46,801 nucleotides of DNA from Gemmatimonadales bacterium. GTDB lineage: Bacteria; Gemmatimonadota; Gemmatimonadetes; Gemmatimonadales; JACORV01. Location of the stretch: assembly GCA_030697825.1 (NCBI GenBank), contig JAUYOW010000331.1, forward strand, positions 1-46,801. The letters run 5' to 3'. How positions within the stretch are numbered: the stretch's first letter is position 1; each line of letters opens with the position of its first letter. Under the pieces are notes generated by a model, which made no database searches, was not told the DNA's origin, and saw only the letters and a list, made by a program, of their open reading frames with translations. The position numbers were made by a program, and so were the translations under genes. Of the stretch, positions 7,869 through 17,016 are shown one piece after another.

Positions 7869-10640
7869 GTGACAGCCGTCCGCCCCCGGTTCTTCCTCGT
7901 GGACGGGTACGCCCTGATCTACCGAGCGTTCTTCGCCATGCTGTCGCGGCCTTTGACGACGAGCCGCGGGGAGAACACGTCGGTCGCCTGGGGCATCGCG
8001 AACTTCCTCCTGCGCCTCAGCGACAAGCATCGGCCCGACTACGTCGCCTGGGTCCACGACGCCGGTACCAGCTTCCGCCACCAGACCTACGCCGAATACA
8101 AGGCGACCCGCGAGAAGCTCGACGAGGAACTCCAGCAGGACTTCGACCAGTCGGTGACGCGGGTCGAGGGGTTGCTGAGCGCCTGCCGCGTGCCGCTGGT
8201 GGCGGTGGATGGCTACGAGGCCGACGACGTCATCGCCACGCTGGCCATTCGCGCCGAGGAGGCGGGCCTCGACGTCGTGATCGTCTCGGGCGACAAAGAC
8301 TTCTATCAGCTCATCACCGGGCACGTGTCTCTGCTCAATCCTGGCCGCGGCGGACCGGCGGCGGTCGAGGAGCAGCTGGTGACCACGGCCAATGCGGCGG
8401 AGCGGCTCGGTGTGACCCCCGAGCAGACCGTGGACTTCCTCGCGTTGATGGGCGACACGGCGGACAACATCCCCGGCGTCACCGGCGTCGGCGAAAAGAC
8501 CGCGCAAAAGCTCCTCGCCGAGTACGGCACGCTGGACGCGATCCTCGCCCACGCCCACGCCATCCCGGCCAAGCGGGTGCGCGAGGCGCTGGAGCGCGAG
8601 GCCGACTTGGCACGGCTGTCGCGCGAGCTGGTCACGCTCCATCGCGACGTGCCGGTCGAACTGGAGCTGGAAGCGTTCGCCGCTCGCGAGCCGGATTGGC
8701 CGGTCTTGCTGGCGCTGATGAGCGAGCTCGAGTTCCACTCGCTGGTCAGGACCGTGGGCCCGCGCGCGGGCGCGGCGCCAGTGGCGCCGGCGGCAACGCC
8801 GTCGGCGGGGCCGGCCTACGCTCTGGCCGACACGCCGGAGGCCTTGGCGGACGTCGTGCGCCGCGCCCGTGCGGCCGGCGTCTGCGCGCTCGACGTGCGC
8901 GCCACTTCCCCCGAAGCGATGCGCGCCGAGCTTCTGGGCCTCTCCCTTGCGATAGCAGATGGCGTCGCGTGGTACCTCCCGTTCGGCCATCACTCTCCCG
9001 GCGATGTCTTCGAGCGGACCGAAGTGCGCAACCTGCCGCCGCTCGGTGACGCGGCGCTCGCGCCACTCGCCGCGATGCTGGAGGACGTCTCGGTCGCCAA
9101 GGTCGGGCACGACATCAAGCCGGCACTGCTGCTCCTCCGCCGCGCGGGCGTCGCGCTCGGCGGGGTCGCGTTCGACACGATGATCGCGAGCTTCATGATC
9201 GATCCCGGCAAGCGCTCGCACGCCCTGGATGCGCTGGCGCTGGAGCACTTCGGGTTCCGCATGCGCGCGCTCGAAGAGATGACCGGCAAAGGAAAGAGCG
9301 GGAAGCCGTTCGCCGAGGTGCCGGTGCGGGAGGCAGCCGACTACGGCGCCGCGGCCGCCGACTACACGCTCAGGCTGCGCTCGCTCCTGGAGCCGACCCT
9401 GGCCGACCACAGCCTCATGAAGCTTTTCCGCGAGGTGGAGATCCCGCTCATCGGCGTTCTGGTGGAGATGGAATGGGAGGGCATCGGCGTTGATATCGCC
9501 GTGTTCGAACGGCTGACGGCGGAGTTCAGGAACGAGCTCAGGGGCCTCGAACGCGCCATCCTGACGGCCGCCGGCTCGGACTTCAATATCCAGTCCACCC
9601 CGCAGCTCCGGCACGTGCTGTTCGAGAAGCTCCAGCTCCCCGTCCTCAAGAAGACCAAGACCGGTGCGTCCACCGACGCCGAAGTGCTCGAGGAGCTGGC
9701 GGCGATGGGGCACGAGGTGCCAAGACTGCTACTCGACTACCGGGAGGTCTCCAAGCTGCTCTCGACCTACCTCGAGGCGCTGCCGGCCGCCATCAACCCG
9801 CGCACCGGCCGCATCCACACGTCGTTCAACCAGATCGGCGCCGCCACGGGCCGACTCAGCTCGAACGACCCCAACCTCCAGAACATCCCGGTCCGGACCG
9901 CGCGCGGTGAGGCGATCCGGCGCGGCTTCGTGCCGCGTCCCGGCTGGCGGTACGTCGTCGCCGACTACTCCCAGATCGAGCTCCGCCTACTCGCCCACCT
10001 CTCCGGCGACTCGGCCTTCGTCTCGGCGTTCCAGGCGGGTGGCGATATCCATCGCCAGACCGCCGCGGTCATCTTCGGGGTCCCGGTGGACGACGTGACG
10101 GCCGAGCAGCGGGCGCGCGCCAAGACCATCAACTTCGCCACCATCTACGGCCAGGGCCCCCACGCGCTGGCCCGCCAGCTCGGCATCCCATACGACGAAG
10201 CGAAGCGCTTCATCGAGGAGTACTTCGCGCGATTCGCCGGGGTGCGCGGCTTTCTCGACGACACGGTTGCGTCCGCAAGGCAGAAGGGGTACGTCGAGAC
10301 GATCTTCGGACGCCGTCGCTACATCCCCGAGCTCAAGGACAAGAACTTCAACATGCGCGCCTTCGGGGAGCGCACGGCCACCAACTCGCCGCTCCAGGGC
10401 TCGGCCGCCGACCTCATCAAGATCGCGATGATACGCGTGGCGCAGTCGTTGCGCGATGGCTTGCGCGCCCGCCTCCTCCTCCAGGTCCACGACGAGCTCG
10501 TGGTCGAGGCGCCGGCGGAGGAAACGGAGGCAGTAGCGCAATTGATGAAGCGCGACATGGAGGGAGCGGCCGCCTTGACCGTACCACTGGTGGCGAGCGT
10601 CGGCATCGGGCGTGACTGGCTCGACGCCAAGGCCGGCTGA
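7869..10640 (+). CDS. polA: DNA polymerase I with degenerate 3'-5' exonuclease site
   Basis: 923 residues, close to the usual 928. The 5' nuclease domain is intact (FFLVDGYALIYRAFFAM, DGYEADDVIATLA, VSGDKDFYQLIT, VTGVGEKTAQKLL). The polymerase domain has motif A (VVADYSQIELRLLAHLSGD), motif B (KTINFATIYG) and motif C (LLQVHDELVVEAP). The middle exonuclease fold is present, but compared with E. coli the metal ligands are altered. The DTE motif is DVR (D342 kept, R344 replaces Glu), the Asp of KYDR is A419, and the Asp of the YxxxD motif is A496. Proofreading is therefore probably absent, as in Taq-type enzymes. GTG 7869 gives the standard N-terminus. Confidence 0.96.
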   Translation: MTAVRPRFFLVDGYALIYRAFFAMLSRPLTTSRGENTSVAWGIANFLLRLSDKHRPDYVAWVHDAGTSFRHQTYAEYKATREKLDEELQQDFDQSVTRVEGLLSACRVPLVAVDGYEADDVIATLAIRAEEAGLDVVIVSGDKDFYQLITGHVSLLNPGRGGPAAVEEQLVTTANAAERLGVTPEQTVDFLALMGDTADNIPGVTGVGEKTAQKLLAEYGTLDAILAHAHAIPAKRVREALEREADLARLSRELVTLHRDVPVELELEAFAAREPDWPVLLALMSELEFHSLVRTVGPRAGAAPVAPAATPSAGPAYALADTPEALADVVRRARAAGVCALDVRATSPEAMRAELLGLSLAIADGVAWYLPFGHHSPGDVFERTEVRNLPPLGDAALAPLAAMLEDVSVAKVGHDIKPALLLLRRAGVALGGVAFDTMIASFMIDPGKRSHALDALALEHFGFRMRALEEMTGKGKSGKPFAEVPVREAADYGAAAADYTLRLRSLLEPTLADHSLMKLFREVEIPLIGVLVEMEWEGIGVDIAVFERLTAEFRNELRGLERAILTAAGSDFNIQSTPQLRHVLFEKLQLPVLKKTKTGASTDAEVLEELAAMGHEVPRLLLDYREVSKLLSTYLEALPAAINPRTGRIHTSFNQIGAATGRLSSNDPNLQNIPVRTARGEAIRRGFVPRPGWRYVVADYSQIELRLLAHLSGDSAFVSAFQAGGDIHRQTAAVIFGVPVDDVTAEQRARAKTINFATIYGQGPHALARQLGIPYDEAKRFIEEYFARFAGVRGFLDDTVASARQKGYVETIFGRRRYIPELKDKNFNMRAFGERTATNSPLQGSAADLIKIAMIRVAQSLRDGLRARLLLQVHDELVVEAPAEETEAVAQLMKRDMEGAAALTVPLVASVGIGRDWLDAKAG

Positions 10641-10650
10641 TCGCTTGCCG

Positions 10651-10971
10651 GTGCCGAACGCGGACCATACCGTGCCATACCGTCCCTTTCCTAGCGTGAC
10701 GTGGCGGGAATTCCGCCGCCGGCGCGACGGGCTCGAGCATGCGCTGGACGGCGGGCTCTGGTTGCATCGCTACACCCTCGACGATCGCCCGATGGCCCAT
10801 CTGGTGAGCAGCGACCGGGACGCGCTCCTCGGGTGGGGCGCGGCGCACGGCTTCGACGAGCGTTGGCTCCAGTACAAGCCGCTGCGTGACCCCAGGACCG
10901 GCATCCGGATCCCGGCCTGGCACTGGGACCTCTGGGAGGACCAGGTCCCGCCGAGGGTCGGCGAGCCGTGA
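10651..10971 (+). CDS. Small DUF4031-like protein
   Basis: About 106 residues, starting 10 bp after polA. The sequence has LWLHRYTLDDRPMAHLVSSD, then an Ala/Gly helix, then AWHWDLW. This resembles the W-H-L-S-D ... H-Y-D pattern of the DUF4031 family, but I judge this by eye only. It has no signal peptide or membrane segment. The start is uncertain: GTG 10651, GTG 10672 and TTG 10645 are all in frame and none has a good Shine-Dalgarno. Function is unknown. Co-transcription with polA is likely from the spacing. Confidence 0.5.
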   Translation: MPNADHTVPYRPFPSVTWREFRRRRDGLEHALDGGLWLHRYTLDDRPMAHLVSSDRDALLGWGAAHGFDERWLQYKPLRDPRTGIRIPAWHWDLWEDQVPPRVGEP

Positions 10972-11086
10972 GACCGTTGCTGCGCACGGTCCGGTCTTGC
11001 AGATTGGCGGGGGCGGGGGCGGGAGCCGGCGTGTCCGGCCACGACCCCGGGACCGGCGAGGTGTCCACCACCACGGGAGCAGGCAC

Positions 11087-12055
11087 GTGAACAGGGCAAC
11101 CAGTTATTGGCGCTGCGCGCTGATGCTGTTCGGCATCCTAGTTGGCGTGTCCGAGGCTGCGGTCGCGCAACGCGCGGCCGCCGTGGCCCCGCTCGTCGCG
11201 GCGCGACCAGGCTCGCTCGCCTCCATGCCCGACCTGGTCATCGCCTTCACGCCCGACACCAACTACATGTTAGTCTTCCCATCGCTCTGGGAGCGGCGCA
11301 GCGTCTACCGCCAGGTGCAGGCGGAGTGGACGATCGTGGAGCTTGCTTTCACCCGTGACAGCACCCGCGCGGCCCGCGTTACCGGCAAGGCGGCCGGGAT
11401 GTACATCAACGGAGCGCCGGTGGGCGCGGGCCGCATCCGCCAGGTGCTCCCCGGCTTCTGCGGCGATCCGCCCGCGTGGTGCCCGACCCGCGCGGTCGTG
11501 GAAGTCGTCGGCTCGCTGAGCCGGACCGAGCCGCCCATAGTGGCCGTGAGCCCGCCGCCCACCCACAGCGCTGAGACGGTGGACCCGACCGACGATGAGT
11601 TCGCCGCCGCTACCCAGGCGCTGCTGGTGGTCTTCCGTACCGCCGCCGGCATCCGCATCCGGATCACGGCAGAGCAGATGGGGACGCCCACGGTCTATGC
11701 GATCAATGACATCGACAACGAGCGGCGGCTGATCGTGGCGGCGGGATCGCTCGATCTGGGCGGGGGCGGTTCGTTCAGCGGCCTGGTGGTCGGGGTCGCG
11801 GCCGACACGGTGTTGCGCGCCGCGAGCGGCCGAGCGAAGCGGCTGACCGCAGGCCGTTCCGAGGAGCTGCGGTCGGTGAACGCGTTCGACCTCAACGGCG
11901 ACCTGCGTGACGAGCTACTGCTCGCCTGGAAGAGCGGCGACGACTGGCAGTTCGAGTTGCTGGCCCCGGACCGGCTGAGCCGCTTCTCGCAGCTGTGGCG
12001 CGGGCCAGACCTCTCGCTGCCGGCCGCTGCGCCCGCCCGCCCGCGCCGGCGCTAG
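11087..12055 (+). CDS. Secreted protein of unknown function with FG-GAP-like segment
   Basis: About 322 residues from GTG 11087, which has GGGAG about 8 bp upstream. The N-terminus is a signal peptide (ALMLFGILVGVSEAAVAQ, cleavage near AQ-RA). No family is recognised. Near the C-terminus, NAFDLNGDLRDELLLAW followed by DDWQFELLAPD resembles one FG-GAP/VCBS-type blade (D-N-G-D...DELLL), which usually binds calcium. Two cysteines in the middle (FCGDPPAWC) could form a disulfide in the periplasm. It follows the polA group after 115 bp and converges with the MMPL gene. Confidence 0.7.
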   Translation: MNRATSYWRCALMLFGILVGVSEAAVAQRAAAVAPLVAARPGSLASMPDLVIAFTPDTNYMLVFPSLWERRSVYRQVQAEWTIVELAFTRDSTRAARVTGKAAGMYINGAPVGAGRIRQVLPGFCGDPPAWCPTRAVVEVVGSLSRTEPPIVAVSPPPTHSAETVDPTDDEFAAATQALLVVFRTAAGIRIRITAEQMGTPTVYAINDIDNERRLIVAAGSLDLGGGGSFSGLVVGVAADTVLRAASGRAKRLTAGRSEELRSVNAFDLNGDLRDELLLAWKSGDDWQFELLAPDRLSRFSQLWRGPDLSLPAAAPARPRRR

Positions 12056-12148
12056 AGCCGCCCCCGGCCCGCGGTGGCCAGATTGGGGAGTTACTGCTCC
12101 ACCATCTCCGCTGTGACCACCCCGAAGTAAGGCGTGCCGGCGTTGCCC

Positions 12149-14449
12149 TCAGCCGTCCAGTGGGTCTTCCACGCCGCCGCTGGCGCGGCGGTAGTGGCCG
12201 GCACCGGGCGGCCGCCGGTAGCCCGGCCACCAGTTGAACCGCCCCGCGAGGTGCATCACCGCGGGCACCATCACCATGCGGATCAGCGTCGCGTCGAGCA
12301 GCACCGCCACCGCGAGCCCGAACCCGATGAGCTTCACCGCCAGCACGCGCGCGAACGCGAACGCGCCGAAGACCAGGATCATGATCAGGGCGGCGCTCGT
12401 GATCGTCGCCCCGGTCGCCGCGAGGCCCGCCGTCGTCGCCGCGTCGTTGTCGTGCGAGAGGTCGAACTCCTCCTTGATGCGCGCGAGCAGGAAGACCTCG
12501 TAGTCCATCGATAGCCCGAACACGATCGCGAAGACCAGTACCGGCCCCAGCACGAAGATCGCCTCGGTGGGCCCCTCCAGGCCGATGACCGAGCCCCCCA
12601 CGCCCCACTGGAAGACCACCACCGTCAGCCCGAACGTCGCCGCCACCGAGAGCGAGTTCATCACCACTGCCTTGATCGGCACCAGGAGCGAGCGGAAGAC
12701 CAAGGCGAGCATGACTCCCGTCGCCCCCAGCACGAGGATCACCAGCAGCGGGAACCGGCCCAGCAACTCGTCCCTGAAGTCCAGATTCGATGCGGCGAAC
12801 CCGCCCACGAGCAGCTCGGCCTGGTCGAGTGCGGGCAGCTGGCGGATCGAGATGGCCCGGATATGGCGCACCGCGTCGAGCGATCCGTCGAGCGACACCG
12901 AGTCGGCCAGGAAGACGTCCATGGCGGTCGCCGACGCGTCCCGGCTCAGGAACGCCTTGAAGGCATCGGGGAGCCGCCCTCGCGCCCGGGCGGTGTCGGC
13001 GTACAGGTCCACGTACCAGTACAACGGGATGCCAGGGCGGAGGTCCACCATCCCGCGGACCTCCTCGACGCGCGGATTGGCGCGAATCGAGTCCGTGAGC
13101 ATCCGGAGCCCGCGCAGCCGGTCCACGTCGATCGCGTTGCTCCCCGCCGGCAGGTTCACCACCACTTTGATCGGCGTGAGCGCGGCGCCCTCTCCCATCT
13201 GCTCCAGCACCGCGAGGCCCTCTCCGGCGTCCGTGTCCCTGGGGAACCACCCCGAGCCCGGCATCCCGATCCTCAACCAGAACGAGGGCGCGGCAAGCAC
13301 GAGGATCGCCGCCCCAGAGATGATGACGGCGCGCACCGGGTGCTTTGATATGCCGAGCGCGTACCGGTTCCAGCCCACCTCCGAGCGGAATCTCGCCAGC
13401 CTGGCCGCAAGGCCCTTCGGCCAGTCGATGCGGTGACCGAGAATGGCCAGCACAGCCGGCAGGAACGAGATCGAAAGACCGACCGATGTCGCGACCACGA
13501 TGAGCCCGCTGACGCCCACAGAGCGAGTCTCCGAGAGCGGGACGACCAGCAGCGCCGCCAGGCCTACCATCACCGTTGCGCCGGAGGTGATCACCGCGGA
13601 GGCAGCGGTCCTGATGGTCGTCGCCGCGGCGGCCAACGGGTCAGCCCCCGACGCCATCTCCTCCCGGAATCGGGTCAGCACCAGGAGGGAATAGTCGATT
13701 CCGACGCCGAGCCCCATCATCGTGGTGATGTTGAGCACGAAGATCGACATGGGCATGAAGGCGGCGATCACCGCGATCACGCCCAGCGTGACCGTGATCG
13801 CGATGAACCCCACGGCCACCGGGATCAGCGCGGCGACCAGCGCGCCGAAGGCGATCACGAGCAGCAGCCACGTGAGAGGGATCAGGTGGCGTTCCAGTGA
13901 GTTGGAGTCCTCGGCCGCCACCGTCCGCGTGTCGTAATCGAACGCGGGGCTCCCGGTCACGTGCGCCTCGAAGCCGGGAGCGGCGCGGACCTTCGCTTCC
14001 CGGATCGCCTCACGCAACCGCGGGACGTAGCTCGTGGGGTCGTTGTCGTTGTGCTGGCGAAGCCCCGCCACGACGAACGTGGTCTTGCCGTCCGCGCTCC
14101 GGAACCGCGCGGCCCCGGCGCGCCGCCAGTTGAGCGTCTGGAGTACGAACGGGAGCCGGTCGAGTGTGGTGGTGAGCGAATCGACCCAGGCGGCGTACGC
14201 CGGATCGTCGAGCGTGAGGGAGGCGTGGCGCACCGCGACGACGACGAAGTTCGCGAACGGCGTGCCGATCCGGTCGCGGACGATCTCCTCGGCCCGCGTG
14301 GACTCGGAGTTGGGCAGGTTCTGCCCGCCGACCTGGAGGCGCTGCTGGAGCTCGCTCGCCACGGGTACCATCAGCGCGGCGAACAACACCCACACCACGA
14401 CTATCGGCCAGCGCCATCGGACGATGAAGTTGGCCGGCAGTGGAATCAA
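12149..14449 (-). CDS. MMPL/RND-family membrane exporter
   Basis: About 766 residues with the duplicated RND layout: one helix at the N-terminus (WPIVVVWVLFAALMVP), a large periplasmic loop, a block of five to six helices, then the same plan again. The helix blocks include VLNITTMMGLGVGIDYSLLV and FVLGPVLVFAIVFGLSMDYE; the conserved G-x-x-x-D-Y motif of MMPL transporters appears in both halves. By family it would export lipids or small hydrophobic molecules using proton motive force. The likely start is TTG 14449; starts further upstream would add a long Arg/Pro-rich tract not seen in the family. It stands alone and diverges from the matrixin gene. Confidence 0.9.
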   Translation of the reverse strand: MIPLPANFIVRWRWPIVVVWVLFAALMVPVASELQQRLQVGGQNLPNSESTRAEEIVRDRIGTPFANFVVVAVRHASLTLDDPAYAAWVDSLTTTLDRLPFVLQTLNWRRAGAARFRSADGKTTFVVAGLRQHNDNDPTSYVPRLREAIREAKVRAAPGFEAHVTGSPAFDYDTRTVAAEDSNSLERHLIPLTWLLLVIAFGALVAALIPVAVGFIAITVTLGVIAVIAAFMPMSIFVLNITTMMGLGVGIDYSLLVLTRFREEMASGADPLAAAATTIRTAASAVITSGATVMVGLAALLVVPLSETRSVGVSGLIVVATSVGLSISFLPAVLAILGHRIDWPKGLAARLARFRSEVGWNRYALGISKHPVRAVIISGAAILVLAAPSFWLRIGMPGSGWFPRDTDAGEGLAVLEQMGEGAALTPIKVVVNLPAGSNAIDVDRLRGLRMLTDSIRANPRVEEVRGMVDLRPGIPLYWYVDLYADTARARGRLPDAFKAFLSRDASATAMDVFLADSVSLDGSLDAVRHIRAISIRQLPALDQAELLVGGFAASNLDFRDELLGRFPLLVILVLGATGVMLALVFRSLLVPIKAVVMNSLSVAATFGLTVVVFQWGVGGSVIGLEGPTEAIFVLGPVLVFAIVFGLSMDYEVFLLARIKEEFDLSHDNDAATTAGLAATGATITSAALIMILVFGAFAFARVLAVKLIGFGLAVAVLLDATLIRMVMVPAVMHLAGRFNWWPGYRRPPGAGHYRRASGGVEDPLDG

Positions 14450-14583
14450 CGTTCCGTCCCGGGGATCAGGCGGTGAGACTGGCGCAGGACGCGCGCAATA
14501 CGCGGATAGGGATTCTGGCCGTTCGGGCGCGGTTTCGCAATCACGGCAGGTTTGCCCGTCGCCCGTCGCCAGGCCATGATTCG

Positions 14584-15414
14584 ATGACGATGGCGAGATC
14601 CGGGAAGGCCGGCATCCTGCTGACGGCGTTCGCGTCGCTGCTCCTCGGCGCGGTGGTCGTCGACATCGTGCGCCGCGCCATACCGGCCCATCTTCCCGCG
14701 GCCTCGCCCGAGTCCGCCTCGCCCATCGACTTGGAGGCTCCTTCGCCGTCCACGCCCCCGGCCGCCACACCGTCGCAGGACGGCGACCTGGCATTCTCGG
14801 GCACGACGGCTCCGGCGCGGCCAACCACCGCCGCCGACTCGACGCGCCACGCCGAGGTTCGGGGGCGCATCCGACTCGAGAGCGGGGGGACCTACCTGGT
14901 CGAGATGCTCGCGGGTGGCGATTCGATGCTGCGCCGCTGGCCGGAGGAACGCACGCGGACACCGCTCCGGGTCTCGGTCATCCGGCAGGCGGTGGATGGG
15001 TTCCGCGAGGACTTCGTCGCCAACGTCGCCTGGGCGGTCGGGCGCTGGAACGGCGCCCAGCTCCCCGTGCAGATGGAGTCGGAGAGCGACACGGCGCGCG
15101 CCGATATCGTAGTGACTTGGGTGAGGCAGATGGACAGCAACCGGACCGGCCGCGCCGATGTCACCTGGGACATGCAGGGGCGGATCCGGCGCGTCGCCGT
15201 GACCCTCGCCACCCACTCTCCCGACGGGAGCCTGATCGTTGGCAGCCAGATGGTCGCGCTGGCGCTGCACGAACTCGGACACGCCCTCGGCCTCAACCAT
15301 TCGCCGGTCCGCGCCGACGCACTCTTCCCTGAGACCGCGGCCATCGAGCTGACCGAGCGCGACCGCCGCACCGCGCGACTCCTCTACGCGCTGCCCATGG
15401 GCAGCTACCGCTAG
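14584..15414 (+). CDS. Secreted matrixin-like zinc metalloprotease
   Basis: 276 residues. A single N-terminal hydrophobic segment (GILLTAFASLLLGAVVVDIV) acts as signal or anchor. A Pro/Ala/Ser-rich linker (about 40-80) follows, then a metzincin-type domain. The zinc site is HELGHALGLNHS, matching HExxHxxGxxH, the signature of matrix-metalloprotease-like enzymes. The region before it (FVANVAWAVGRWNGAQLPV) matches the helix-and-strand start typical of the fold. It probably acts outside the cytoplasm on proteins. ATG 14584 and ATG 14590 are both possible. The 134-bp gap to the divergent MMPL start presumably holds both promoters. Confidence 0.85.
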   Translation: MTMARSGKAGILLTAFASLLLGAVVVDIVRRAIPAHLPAASPESASPIDLEAPSPSTPPAATPSQDGDLAFSGTTAPARPTTAADSTRHAEVRGRIRLESGGTYLVEMLAGGDSMLRRWPEERTRTPLRVSVIRQAVDGFREDFVANVAWAVGRWNGAQLPVQMESESDTARADIVVTWVRQMDSNRTGRADVTWDMQGRIRRVAVTLATHSPDGSLIVGSQMVALALHELGHALGLNHSPVRADALFPETAAIELTERDRRTARLLYALPMGSYR

Positions 15415-15429
15415 CGGCAACTGCCCCGA

Positions 15430-16959
15430 CTACTTCGACGGGAACAGCCGCGGACGGGCTCCCGTTTCGAGCGCCCAGCCGATCCGGTAAGCGTAGTCGG
15501 CGTATCGGAGCAGACCCGCGAACGGAAAGCTCGCCGCCCAATGGTCCGATGCCTGATGGTAGTGGTCCCATCTACGGCGCAATACGTCCGAGGCCTCCGT
15601 CGTCAGGCCCTCGTACGGACCGGGCGAGGGCACGAGGAAGACGGCCGGCACTCCGATGCGGAGCAGCGGGAAGTAGTCCGAGTTGGGTGAGGCCGGCCGC
15701 ACCTCCGCCGCCCACCCCGCGCGCCGCGCGACGTCCACGGCCAACTGCCCGAGGCTCGAGCGGTCGCCGCCGGCGACGTGCCAGCTCACCACCGGCGCCG
15801 GCGGCGCTCCGGCATCGAGGTTGATCGCGCCCACGATTTCGGCGGCCGGCACGAGAGGGTGCGCCGCGAAATAGTCCGAGCCGAGCAGGCCGCGCTCCTC
15901 GCCCGTGAACCAGAGGAACAACACCGGCCGCGGTGGCCGTCGCCCCGTCACCATCGCCTCGGCGATCCCCAGCAGCATCGCCGTGCCCGACGCATTGTCG
16001 GAGAATCCGTTGTAGATCGAGTCCCCGCGTTCGTCCGGTGTCGAGACGCCGAGGTGATCGTAGTGCGCCGTGTACACCACGAACGCATCCCGCTGCGTCG
16101 AATCGGACCCGGGCATGATTGCCGCCACGTTGCGCGCCGCTACTGCACTGGCACGCACCGCGATACGAACGTCGATCCGCCTTCCGGGCAGCGCCCGGGG
16201 ACGGTCCGCCTCCGCGGCGACGTCGGTGCCTTCCAGCAACCGCTGCTCCAGCTGCGGACTCGCGATCACCGCCGGGATGTCGGGGATCATAGACGAGACC
16301 GCCTGAGCCTCCTCCGCGATGTACATGCGCGACGGCCCGCGGCTTCGCACGTAAAGACCGTACAGCTCCGGGTCGCCCAGGAGTTGCACGACCCCCGTCG
16401 TTCCGCCAGCGCGCAGCGTGTCGGCGGCCGCGGCCTCCGGCCCGAACACGCCGCGCATGACCGCGACCTTGCCGGTCAGGTCAGGGAGCCGGTCGGGGTG
16501 GACCAGGATGTCGCGCGCCGAGCCGACGTAGACGAGGTCGCCGGAGAAGCCGGTCAAGGTGCGGGCCGTGCCCACGTTGGGGATGAACCCGCGCGGGTAG
16601 AAGAACTGGAAGACGATCGCGGAGTTGCTGTCGCGGTCCGGCACGCGCAGGGTGATGGAGGTATTCGTCCGGTCGATCTCCGCCTCTACCAGCGGTACCG
16701 GCTGATATGGGCTGCCCGCCGGCCCGGCTCCCCTGAGACCGATCCGCTCGGCCTCGGTGGCAACGTACAACGCCGCCACGTCGGCGCCGCGCCGGCCCGT
16801 CCCCCGTCCCTCGAGAAGGTCGTGCGAGAGGAACCAGGTGTGGGCGCGCAGGCGCATCGAGTCGATTCCGCCGGAGGTCTGACCGGACAGGCGCGCCGGC
16901 GACCCGAAAGCCAGCGCAAACGCGGCAAGCGCAAGTCGCGCAACGGCTTTCCGTTTCAT
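15430..16959 (-). CDS. Secreted M28-family zinc aminopeptidase
   Basis: 509 residues with a signal peptide (MKRKAVARLALAAFALAFG...LSGQ). The M28 di-zinc ligands appear in order: H in TAHYDHLG, bridging D in FSDNASGT, catalytic E pair in FTGEERGLLGSDYF, D in INLDAG and a C-terminal H in WDHYHQASDH. The segment around residues 130-230 looks like an inserted PA domain (GDLVYVGSARD, TGKVAVMRG, GGTTGVVQLLGD). It should be periplasmic or secreted and release N-terminal residues from peptides. It converges with the matrixin gene (15 bp apart) and diverges from amrS (57 bp gap). Confidence 0.92.
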   Translation of the reverse strand: MKRKAVARLALAAFALAFGSPARLSGQTSGGIDSMRLRAHTWFLSHDLLEGRGTGRRGADVAALYVATEAERIGLRGAGPAGSPYQPVPLVEAEIDRTNTSITLRVPDRDSNSAIVFQFFYPRGFIPNVGTARTLTGFSGDLVYVGSARDILVHPDRLPDLTGKVAVMRGVFGPEAAAADTLRAGGTTGVVQLLGDPELYGLYVRSRGPSRMYIAEEAQAVSSMIPDIPAVIASPQLEQRLLEGTDVAAEADRPRALPGRRIDVRIAVRASAVAARNVAAIMPGSDSTQRDAFVVYTAHYDHLGVSTPDERGDSIYNGFSDNASGTAMLLGIAEAMVTGRRPPRPVLFLWFTGEERGLLGSDYFAAHPLVPAAEIVGAINLDAGAPPAPVVSWHVAGGDRSSLGQLAVDVARRAGWAAEVRPASPNSDYFPLLRIGVPAVFLVPSPGPYEGLTTEASDVLRRRWDHYHQASDHWAASFPFAGLLRYADYAYRIGWALETGARPRLFPSK

Positions 16960-17016
16960 GCGCCCAGGCTAAGCACCCCACTGGCGCGGCGGCAAGTTCG
17001 GCGCGAACATTCACCC

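Noticed and set aside
7839-9713. A 624-codon open frame on the minus strand opposite polA
   Set aside because: It is rich in Arg, Gly, His and Glu, resembles no family, and lies opposite the strongly conserved polA. It is a high-GC shadow.
14551-14580. Promoter TTGCCC-N17-CATGAT for the matrixin gene
   Set aside because: The -10 word is poor and the transcript would start at or after the start codon. The evidence is too weak to list as a feature.
15778-17016. Long upstream extension of the amrS frame
   Set aside because: The extension is opposite the M28 peptidase gene and has shadow-like composition; ATG 17017 gives the normal AmrS start.
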